DNA from: an uncultured Opitutia bacterium
GTDB lineage: Bacteria; Verrucomicrobiota; Verrucomicrobiia; Opitutales; JABJCN01
Direction of reading: 5' to 3'
DNA: 7,928 nucleotides
Assembly: GCA_913046175.1 (NCBI GenBank)
Contig: CAJWSN010000059.1
Location: 1 to 7,928 of the forward strand
The notes under the pieces were generated by a model. It was not told where the DNA came from. It saw only the letters and a program-made list of their open reading frames with translations, and made no database searches. A program made the translations under genes and the position numbers. Positions within the stretch are counted from its first letter, which is position 1, and each line of letters starts with the position of its first letter. Shown here piece by piece: positions 1 to 5,918 of the stretch.

Positions 1-1
1 G

Positions 2-631
2 GCCCGGGTGGTGATCATTTCAACGGGAGCCTCTCCCAGGTTGTTGGGAGTTCCTGGGGAGGAGGAGATGTTTGGCGGCAAGGGTGTCACCACTTGTGCC
101 ACCTGTGACGGTGCCTTCTATCGGGATATGAATGTGGTGGTGGTTGGCGGTGGCGACTCCGCGTGTGAGGAAGCCCTTTTCCTGACCCGTTTTTGTTCAA
201 AGGTAACCCTGATTCATCGCCGCGACGAACTTCGTGCCTCCAAGATCATGGCTGATCGCACCCTTGCCCATGAGAAGATAGAGATGCTTTGGGACAGTGC
301 CGTGGAGGAAGTCCTTGCGGACGAGGCGGGCAGATGTCGCGGGGTGCGCACCAGACACCTTAAAACTGACAAGGTTGATGAGATTGCCTGCAAGGGCGTT
401 TTCATTGCCATTGGTCATATCCCGAACACTGGGTTTCTTGATGGGCAGCTTCCTCTGGATGACCTGGGCTACATTATGCCTGAAAACAACAGCATGGTAC
501 GCTCTGCAATCCCTGGGGTTTACTCCGCAGGGGATTGTTCCGACCATGTCTACCGTCAAGCTATCACGGCAGCCGGCATGGGCTGCCAGGCGGCCATTGA
601 GGCCGAGCGCTGGCTTGCTGAACAGGTTTAG
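2..631 (+). CDS. trxB: Thioredoxin reductase (NADPH), C-terminal part, 5' end outside window
   Basis: This is a low-molecular-weight thioredoxin reductase, a cytoplasmic FAD enzyme that uses NADPH to reduce thioredoxin. The reading frame is open from base 2, so the N-terminal FAD-binding Rossmann half and the true start lie upstream; 209 residues of a usual ~310 are present. Visible in order are the redox-active pair in CATCDGAF (fragment residues 32-39), the NADPH-binding Rossmann motif GGGDSA (about 49-54), the HRRDELRA segment whose arginines recognise the NADP 2'-phosphate, a second Rossmann/FAD strand ending IAIGHIPNT, and the terminal FAD-contacting SAGDCSD...QAITAAGMGCQAA. All catalytic and cofactor residues in this part are intact. 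The HRRD...R pattern favours NADPH over NADH or ferredoxin dependence (inference from the family). It ends tail-to-tail with the DUF3108 gene, and the two stop codons overlap. Confidence 0.95.
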   Translation, partial: ARVVIISTGASPRLLGVPGEEEMFGGKGVTTCATCDGAFYRDMNVVVVGGGDSACEEALFLTRFCSKVTLIHRRDELRASKIMADRTLAHEKIEMLWDSAVEEVLADEAGRCRGVRTRHLKTDKVDEIACKGVFIAIGHIPNTGFLDGQLPLDDLGYIMPENNSMVRSAIPGVYSAGDCSDHVYRQAITAAGMGCQAAIEAERWLAEQV

Positions 632-1401
632 TTTTCAGAGCTGTTGATACTATCCAGCTCACCTATAAAACTGCCGACGATGACCTTGCTCTTCACCCGA
701 AGCGGGTAGTAGTGCCCGTCATCGGAGACCCAGATCTCAATCTTGCTGTTCTTCGTCTTTTCAAAGACGCCGCGGAGATCCTTGGTCGCAGGAGCCAGGA
801 CAATTGATGGAAATTTTCCGGCTGGAACCTTGATTTCCTCACGCTTGAGAACACCAACTTCAACCTCAATAATTTTCTTTCCATCAGTGGCAGGAAGCTT
901 CACCAGATCACCGACCTCCGGTTTGCCGGCGCGCAGGGCATACATGATGGAAAGTGGGTCCAGGATGCCATCACGGATTTTAAGTGGATCCCTGCCCTTA
1001 AGTGGCTTTCCATAATTTGTATAGTGGGCGATTTGGTTTTCCCGGTCAAAGCGCACAACAATATCACGCTCTGTTTTACCTTCGCGTTGTGTCTGCTTGT
1101 AATGGAGGGTGTTTTGAAGCTTGAGGTCGGTATAGCTGTCAATTTTGTCACGAACCTTGAAAATCTTGTCAGCGATTCCGTAGGTCCGTGCTGTCATGGT
1201 GAAGTGAAGGCAGGGCTTCCCCTCAAGGGTTGTGTTGGTATTGCGAAGGAGAATGGCCGTACCAACCCGGAGGAAGTTCCAGCGCATCTGGTATTCAAGG
1301 CGTTCGCCCTCGGGGAATGGCAATTCCTTCCCCGGAAGATTGATAGCAGAAAGCTGAGTTATGAACAGGATGAATAAAAGCTGGAGTGGATGGGCCATCA
1401 T
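628..1401 (-). CDS. DUF3108 domain protein, probably exported
   Basis: This is a 257-residue member of the DUF3108 family, whose function is not established. The N-terminus has a hydrophobic stretch (LLFILFITQLSA, about residues 8-19) that looks like a signal peptide with cleavage near LSA, suggesting a periplasmic or envelope location. The n-region lacks lysine or arginine, so this is not certain. The mature part opens with FPEGERLEYQMRWNFLRVG, runs through RDGILDPLSIMYALRAG and the IKVPAGKFPSIV segment, and closes with IEIWVSDDGHYYPLRVKSK, the usual order of conserved blocks in this family, and is predicted to be mostly beta-strand. I chose the ATG at 1401 because AAGGGA lies 5 bases upstream. 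A GTG at 1470 would add 23 residues, place an inverted repeat inside the gene and push the hydrophobic segment inward. It lies downstream of glgP on the same strand, 106 bases away. I see no enzyme motif. Confidence 0.87.
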   Translation of the reverse strand: MMAHPLQLLFILFITQLSAINLPGKELPFPEGERLEYQMRWNFLRVGTAILLRNTNTTLEGKPCLHFTMTARTYGIADKIFKVRDKIDSYTDLKLQNTLHYKQTQREGKTERDIVVRFDRENQIAHYTNYGKPLKGRDPLKIRDGILDPLSIMYALRAGKPEVGDLVKLPATDGKKIIEVEVGVLKREEIKVPAGKFPSIVLAPATKDLRGVFEKTKNSKIEIWVSDDGHYYPLRVKSKVIVGSFIGELDSINSSEN

Positions 1402-1406
1402 CAGTT

Positions 1407-1412
1407 TCCCTT
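1407..1412 (-). promoter_or_regulatory. Ribosome binding site for the DUF3108 gene
   Basis: The minus strand reads AAGGGA followed by five bases (AACTG) and then ATGATG. This is the clearest Shine-Dalgarno-like sequence in the window, and it decides the start of the DUF3108 gene at 1401 (or 1398, the second of the two tandem ATGs) rather than the in-frame GTG at 1470. Confidence 0.55.
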
Positions 1413-1439
1413 TTTGCTGTATTGGTTTGGACAAGGTGC

Positions 1440-1459
1440 GACAGGCTGTTGTGCCTGTC
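1440..1459. repeat. Perfect 7-bp inverted repeat in the glgP-DUF3108 gap
   Basis: The arms GACAGGC (1440-1446) and GCCTGTC (1453-1459) are perfectly complementary around a 6-base loop TGTTGT. It sits 49 bases after the glgP stop and 38 bases before the DUF3108 start. No run of T follows on the minus strand, so it is not a classical intrinsic terminator. It could be an RNA hairpin limiting read-through or protecting the mRNA end, or a DNA operator. The rest of the 106-base gap shows no recognisable promoter. Confidence 0.5.
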
Positions 1460-1507
1460 AAATCATACACCGGTTAACTTCTTGTTTGGAGTCGTTCCGC
1501 TTCTGTA

Positions 1508-3949
1508 TCACAGTTCCACGGGAAGGGGATCCAGTTTCCAGATGTCGCTGGCGTAGTCTGAGATGGTTCGGTCGGAAGAAAACTTGCCAACCCTTGCCGT
1601 GTTAAGGATAGCCATTTGTGCCCAGTGCCTCTGGTTTCGATAGGCTTCATCGACGCTGGCCTGTGCCTCAACGTAGGCCTGGTAGTCGGCGAGGACGAGG
1701 AAAGGGTCCCCCCATTCGGTGAGGCTCTTGACCAGTGGCTGGAATGCATTGGGCTCGTCTGGGCTGAAATGTCCTGAACTGAGCCAGCCGAGGACTGCCT
1801 TGAGTTCCTCGCTCCTGTTGATATAATGCTGGGGCTTGTATCCTTTGGCTCTAAGTTCCTGCACCTCCTCAACCTTGAGCCCGAAGATAAAGATGTTTTC
1901 TTCGCCCACTTCTTCCAGAATCTCGACATTTGCACCGTCCAGGGTCCCAATGGTAAGAGCCCCGTTGAGGGCAAACTTCATGTTTCCGGTTCCTGAGGCC
2001 TCCTTCCCCGCTGTTGAAATCTGTTCAGACACGTCTGCCGCAGGGATGATTTTTTCCGCGAGTGAGACGTTGTAATTGGGCAGGTAGGCGATCTGGAGCT
2101 TGTGGTTTGCGCGTGGGTCGTTGTTGATCATCCTGGCCGTGAGGTTGATGGCGCGAATGATATTCTTCGCCAAGTCATATCCAGGGGCGGCCTTTGCACC
2201 AAAGACGAAGAGCCGGGGCTGTATATCCAGGTCCGGGTTGTTAAGGAGCCGCCGATAAAGCGTGAGGATGTGGAGGAGGTTCAGGTGCTGTCTCTTGTAC
2301 TCGTGCAACCGCTTGATCTGCACATCGTAAATGGCATCGGGGTTTGGACGGAAGCCGAGTGTGCCTTCTATTACATCAGCGAGTTGCTGTTTGTTTTCCT
2401 GCTTGATTCTAAGAAATTCATCCTGGAAAGCGTGATCATCCGAGTGGTTCTCAAGCTGCCGGAGACGAGTCAGGTCTTTTTCCCACCCCTTTCCGATCGA
2501 TGAAGTGATAAGGCTGGCCAGGCCGGGGTTGCATGCGAGAAGCCACCGGCGTGGTGTGATGCCATTTGTCTTGTTGCGAATTTTTTCGGGGTAAAGCTGG
2601 TCAAAGTCGTGGAGGAGATTTTGCTTAAGGAGCCGGGTGTGCAGGGCGGCAACCCCGTTGACTGCGTGGCTTACAATAACAGAAAGGTAGGCCATGCGGA
2701 TCATCTTCGGGCTGCCTTCCTCAATGATTGATAGTGCGGCCTTTTTATGCCCGTCCCCTGGCCAGCGCGACTCAACATCACCTTTCAGGAACTGGTCGTT
2801 GATTTGATAAACAATTTCCAGGTGTCGTGGGAGAACCTTCTCAAAGAGGGGCACACTCCATTTTTCGAGGGCTTCAGGCAGGAGGGTGTGGTTCGTATAG
2901 GAAAAAGTGCGTTGGCACAGGCTCCATGCCTTGTCCCAGTCGAGACTGTACTCGTCCAGGAGAAGGCGCATCAATTCTAGTACCGCAACCGCGGGATGGG
3001 TGTCATTCAATTGTATGGCGACCTTGTCAGGGAGGGCTTCCCAATCCTTGTTCAGCTTCAGGAAACGGCGAAGGATGTCCTTGAGCGAGCAGGTGACAAA
3101 AAAGTACTGTTGCACAAGACGCAGTTCCTTGCCCGTTTCCGTTTGATCATTCGGGTAAAGGACCTTGGAGATGGATTCACCAACGGCTTTTTCCCGAACG
3201 GCTTCGACGTAGCCACCCTCATTGAAAACCTGAAGATCGAATTCGCTTGAAGCCTTCGATTCCCAGAGGCGGAGGAAGTTGACGGTCCCGGTGCCGTAAC
3301 CGGGAATGGGGAGGTCGTGCGGAAGCCCGATGATGGTCTGGCCTCCTTGCCATTGGCGCACATAATTTCCAGAATTATCGTAGATTCGCTGAACCTTGCC
3401 ATAGATCCTGACTTCCTGGACATACTCCGGGCGAATGACCTCCCAGGGAGTTCCAAAGCGGTTCCAGGTGTCCGGAGACTCAATCTGGTGACCGTTCTCG
3501 AATGCCTGCCGAAACAGACCGAACTCGTAAAAGATTCCATACCCAATGGCCGGCAGGTCGAGGGTGGCCAGCGAATCCAGAAAACAGGCGGCCAGTCGTC
3601 CAAGGCCACCATTGCCCAACCCCATTTCAGATTCCTCCTCGTGGAGCAAGATGGGGTCAAGGCCGAGTCCGGCAAGGGCGGCCTTCAGTTCTTCGTGAAC
3701 CCCGGCATTGTGAATATAATTATTAAACAGGCGCCCCATAAGATATTCGAGGCTGAGGTAGTACACGCGCCGGGTATTGTTGTCATTGTGAGCTTTTTGG
3801 GTGCGCATGTAACGGGAGAGCAGCTTGTCGCGCACGGCATGGCTGACCGCGAGCCACCAGTCCCTCGGGGACGCAGTTTTCTTGTCCCTGGCAAGGGTGA
3901 GGTGGAGGTGGCGGAGAATTGAGTCCTTGATGGATTCCTCGACGTTCAT
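1508..3949 (-). CDS. glgP: Glycogen/starch/alpha-glucan phosphorylase
   Basis: This 813-residue cytoplasmic enzyme (family usually 790-840) is a GT35 phosphorylase: it splits terminal alpha-1,4 glucose units from glycogen or maltodextrin with phosphate, giving glucose-1-phosphate, and depends on pyridoxal phosphate. Family blocks appear in order: YLSLEYLMGR (64-73), GLGNGGLGRLAACFLDSLAT (110-129), QLNDTHPA (313-320), TNGITPRRWL (461-470), KRLHEYKRQ (546-554) and GTGNMK (653-658), in which K658 is the expected Schiff-base lysine. The active site looks complete. The N-terminus is short and lacks the extended phosphorylation segment of the animal muscle enzyme. I start it at the ATG at 3949; a longer frame opens only with a TTG at 4027 and adds a low-complexity, unconserved tail. 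No good Shine-Dalgarno is visible at either. It follows mutL by 96 bases on the same strand. No other glycogen genes are nearby, so whether it prefers glycogen or maltodextrin cannot be told. Confidence 0.95.
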   Translation of the reverse strand: MNVEESIKDSILRHLHLTLARDKKTASPRDWWLAVSHAVRDKLLSRYMRTQKAHNDNNTRRVYYLSLEYLMGRLFNNYIHNAGVHEELKAALAGLGLDPILLHEEESEMGLGNGGLGRLAACFLDSLATLDLPAIGYGIFYEFGLFRQAFENGHQIESPDTWNRFGTPWEVIRPEYVQEVRIYGKVQRIYDNSGNYVRQWQGGQTIIGLPHDLPIPGYGTGTVNFLRLWESKASSEFDLQVFNEGGYVEAVREKAVGESISKVLYPNDQTETGKELRLVQQYFFVTCSLKDILRRFLKLNKDWEALPDKVAIQLNDTHPAVAVLELMRLLLDEYSLDWDKAWSLCQRTFSYTNHTLLPEALEKWSVPLFEKVLPRHLEIVYQINDQFLKGDVESRWPGDGHKKAALSIIEEGSPKMIRMAYLSVIVSHAVNGVAALHTRLLKQNLLHDFDQLYPEKIRNKTNGITPRRWLLACNPGLASLITSSIGKGWEKDLTRLRQLENHSDDHAFQDEFLRIKQENKQQLADVIEGTLGFRPNPDAIYDVQIKRLHEYKRQHLNLLHILTLYRRLLNNPDLDIQPRLFVFGAKAAPGYDLAKNIIRAINLTARMINNDPRANHKLQIAYLPNYNVSLAEKIIPAADVSEQISTAGKEASGTGNMKFALNGALTIGTLDGANVEILEEVGEENIFIFGLKVEEVQELRAKGYKPQHYINRSEELKAVLGWLSSGHFSPDEPNAFQPLVKSLTEWGDPFLVLADYQAYVEAQASVDEAYRNQRHWAQMAILNTARVGKFSSDRTISDYASDIWKLDPLPVEL

Positions 3950-4045
3950 TTGAAAAGGCGTGTTTTTGTTGATGGAGACAAATGTATGCCTGGGTTGCGG
4001 AAATGAGTGTGGATACAATAAAGGCAAGGCTGGAAATCCTGTGGA
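3950..4045. other. mutL-glgP intergenic stretch, no clear signal
   Basis: These 96 bases between the mutL stop and the glgP ATG hold no convincing hairpin terminator and no recognisable -35/-10 pair on the minus strand. The absence of a terminator leaves co-transcription of mutL and glgP possible. A glgP promoter of a type I cannot recognise by eye is equally possible. Confidence 0.4.
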
Positions 4046-5851
4046 CTAGGGAATCTTCCTGCCGAATTTTTTTGCCAGCTCCTGCGAGGTGACTTCATAA
4101 AAGGTGGCTTTGCCTTGTGGACAGGTCAGCGGTTGCCTGCAGTTGAGGAGCCTGTCGGGCAGCGTGGCCACCTCTGACTCACTGAGTGAATCATCTGCAG
4201 TGGCAATCTCAAGGACTGCAAGCCTCGCGAGTTCCTCGCGGGCCAGCCCTGGCTTGCGCAGGAGGTTCCCATTTTCCCTGGCCAGTTCGATAAACTGTCG
4301 CAGAAAGTTTTCGGCTTCGCCTGGTTCCAGCCAGGGAGGGATGGCCTCAATGCGATAGAAGTCCCTCCCGAACAACTCGAGGCTAAAGCCCTCATCCCGA
4401 AGCACCTTGCCGTGTTGTTCCAACAGTTCACTGGATAGATTGTCGAGTTGGACAGGCACAGGCAGCAGCAGTTCCTGACTGGGGCTTTTGCCATTTCCCC
4501 CGTGGTTTAGAATTTCCTCAAACCGTATGCGTTCCCGTGCTGCCTGAAGGTGAAGGATGACCATTCCGGAGGTTGTCTCAAAGAGGGCGAGATGCTGTCG
4601 AAGTCGCCCGATGAGACGCCAATGGGCTGAAGATGCGTCGGTGTGCGTGGAGACGATATTCAAGGGCGAGCGGGGGGGGGCGGGAGTTTGGCCGGAGGAG
4701 TCGGGGAGGTTGTTGGATTCTTTTGTTTGCCCATGGGAACCCGGGGGTTCTGGAGTCGGGCCCGGTGGTTGAATGCTGGTTCGGACAAAGGCTGCAGGGG
4801 ACTCAGGAATGACCGGCAAGGGCATTGGGGTTTCCGGTTCCGGCAGGACGGTGGAGGGATGGGTTTGTTCAGCCATCCTGAGAATGCTCTCGATCACCAG
4901 ACGCCGAACGTGACCTTCAGAATGGAAGCGTATTTCTCGTTTCTGGGGGTGCACATTGACGTCTATTCGTGCCGGATCGATATCGAGAAACAGGAATGCG
5001 ACTGGATATTTTCCCTTGGGAATGAGGGTGTGATAACCTTCAGTCAGTGCATAGAGGAGGGTTCTGCTCTCGACGGGGCGACTGTTGACAACGGTCACGA
5101 TATCCTGGCGGGTGGGTCGACCAATACCGGGCGGGGAGACCATGCCGCGGAGGTGACATCCATCCACTTCCTGTTCCGGAAGGGGGGTGAGGCTTGCCGC
5201 GACTTCATCGCCAAAGACCTCAGAAATCCGGTCCCTCAAGTCTGTACAGGCCGGGGACTGGAAGACTTTACGGGGCCCTGAGTAAACGTTAAAGGAGACT
5301 TCCGGGTGGGCAATGGCATATAGCTTGGCCATGCGTGAAATATGAGCGGCCTCGGTATTTTCCGTCTTGAGAAATTTTCTTCTCGCCGGTACGCAATAAA
5401 ACAGGTTTGCCGCTTCAATCCGGGTGCCGGGAGGCATGCCACAGGTTTTCTGGTGCACAATTTTGCCCGCATTGACGAGAATCTCAGTGCCTTCAATCTG
5501 GTCATGGGGTCGTGTCCGCAGGGTAAACCTGGAGATGCTTGCGATTGAGGGCAGGGCTTCCCCTCGGAAGCCGAAACTGATGACTTTTTCGAGGTCCTTT
5601 GCCTTGCGGATTTTACTGGTGGCATGCCGTTCAAGGCTGAGCATAGCCTCATCGGGAAGCATGCCGCAACCATTATCCTCCACGCGAATGTATGATTTCC
5701 CCCCGTTGCGAAACTCAATTTCCACACGGGTTGAGCCTGCATCCAGGCTGTTTTCCAGTAGTTCCTTGACGGCACCCACCGGACGTTCCACCACTTCGCC
5801 GGCGGCGATCTGGTTGGCGACTTGATCGGAGAGGATGTGAATCCTTGACAT
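4046..5851 (-). CDS. mutL: DNA mismatch repair protein MutL, with degenerate endonuclease site
   Basis: MutL is the cytoplasmic ATPase that links MutS bound at a mismatch to strand incision and removal. The product has 601 residues from the conserved start MSRIHILSDQVANQIAAGEV; the frame runs further upstream only through an unconserved leader with a TTG start. The GHKL ATPase motifs are complete: ENSLDAG (33-39), DNGCGM (59-64), HATSKI (76-81) and GFRGEAL (94-100); VNSRPV (255-260) and DVNVHPQKREIRF (297-309) follow. A proline-rich linker spans about 331-405. In the C-terminal dimerisation domain, the place of DQHAxxE holds HLQAARE (434-440), the ACR motif is missing or deleted, and CPHG is CPQG (577-580). 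QELLLP (459-464), a likely beta-clamp motif, is kept. I therefore infer that the protein can bind ATP, dimerise and contact the clamp but has no, or an altered, nuclease activity. It is transcribed divergently from the DUF255 gene. Confidence 0.96.
   Translation of the reverse strand: MSRIHILSDQVANQIAAGEVVERPVGAVKELLENSLDAGSTRVEIEFRNGGKSYIRVEDNGCGMLPDEAMLSLERHATSKIRKAKDLEKVISFGFRGEALPSIASISRFTLRTRPHDQIEGTEILVNAGKIVHQKTCGMPPGTRIEAANLFYCVPARRKFLKTENTEAAHISRMAKLYAIAHPEVSFNVYSGPRKVFQSPACTDLRDRISEVFGDEVAASLTPLPEQEVDGCHLRGMVSPPGIGRPTRQDIVTVVNSRPVESRTLLYALTEGYHTLIPKGKYPVAFLFLDIDPARIDVNVHPQKREIRFHSEGHVRRLVIESILRMAEQTHPSTVLPEPETPMPLPVIPESPAAFVRTSIQPPGPTPEPPGSHGQTKESNNLPDSSGQTPAPPRSPLNIVSTHTDASSAHWRLIGRLRQHLALFETTSGMVILHLQAARERIRFEEILNHGGNGKSPSQELLLPVPVQLDNLSSELLEQHGKVLRDEGFSLELFGRDFYRIEAIPPWLEPGEAENFLRQFIELARENGNLLRKPGLAREELARLAVLEIATADDSLSESEVATLPDRLLNCRQPLTCPQGKATFYEVTSQELAKKFGRKIP
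4672..4680. repeat. Nine-base G:C homopolymer inside mutL
   Basis: Nine consecutive G on the plus strand (nine C on the coding strand) encode the Ala-Pro-Pro-Arg segment at MutL residues 391-394, in the proline-rich linker. Homopolymers of this length are replication-slippage sites, and slippage is normally held down by mismatch repair itself. A base lost gives TGA at 4660-4662 (a 396-residue product). A base gained gives TGA at 4578-4580 (a 424-residue product). Either removes the C-terminal domain. Confidence 0.9.
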
Positions 5852-5918
5852 AAGCTGAGATAAACTAGGCTCTAGTCTCCCTGTCCATAAAAGCAAAACG
5901 AAAAACCCAGATTTCCTG
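5852..5918. promoter_or_regulatory. Divergent promoter region between mutL and the DUF255 gene
   Basis: These 67 bases separate the start codons of two genes read in opposite directions, so it, possibly with adjoining coding sequence, should hold promoters for both. Half of it, about 5885-5910, is A-rich on the plus strand. I could not pick a convincing -35/-10 pair on either strand. The DUF255 start at 5919 has no visible Shine-Dalgarno. Upstream of mutL a GGAG occurs (plus-strand CTCC, 5877-5880), but it is 25 bases from the ATG, with a palindrome in between. Confidence 0.5.
5864..5876. repeat. Short palindrome in the mutL leader
   Basis: The arms ACTAG (5864-5868) and CTAGT (5872-5876) form a perfect 5-bp inverted repeat around GCT. 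It lies 12 bases before the mutL ATG and directly abuts a GGAG on the mutL strand. It might be an operator shared by the two divergent genes or a small hairpin in the mutL mRNA leader. A 5-bp dyad can easily arise by chance. Confidence 0.4.

Noticed and set aside
638..660. GAGCTG / CAGCTC inverted repeat just after the trxB stop as a terminator
   Set aside because: The stem is six base pairs with an 11-base loop, no T-run follows, and it lies within DUF3108 coding sequence, so chance is the simpler reading.
1024..1377. A 117-codon open frame antisense to the DUF3108 gene
   Set aside because: There is no motif, no ribosome binding site, and full overlap with a gene whose conserved blocks are clear.
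1429..1462. TTGACA on the minus strand (1462-1457) as a -35 box for the DUF3108 gene
   Set aside because: No -10-like hexamer is found at 16-18 bases; the nearest candidate is about 33 bases away, and the hexamer is partly explained by the inverted repeat.
3317..3922. A 201-codon open frame on the plus strand, antisense to glgP
   Set aside because: It lies fully inside the clear glgP gene, has no recognisable motif and its composition is what a shadow frame of a G+C-rich gene gives.
3950..4027. Extending glgP to the TTG at 4027
   Set aside because: It would add 26 residues unlike any phosphorylase N-terminus, from a weak start codon with no ribosome binding site; the ATG at 3949 gives the normal family length.
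4643..5281. A 212-codon open frame on the plus strand, antisense to mutL
   Set aside because: It is entirely covered by well-conserved mutL coding sequence. The translation begins with glycine-rich low-complexity sequence from the homopolymer region and has no family signature.
5845..5873. TTGACA at 5845-5850 as a -35 box for the DUF255 gene
   Set aside because: It overlaps the mutL start codon, and no TATAAT-like hexamer occurs 16-18 bases downstream; the best (TAGGCT, 15-base spacer) matches only three of six positions.
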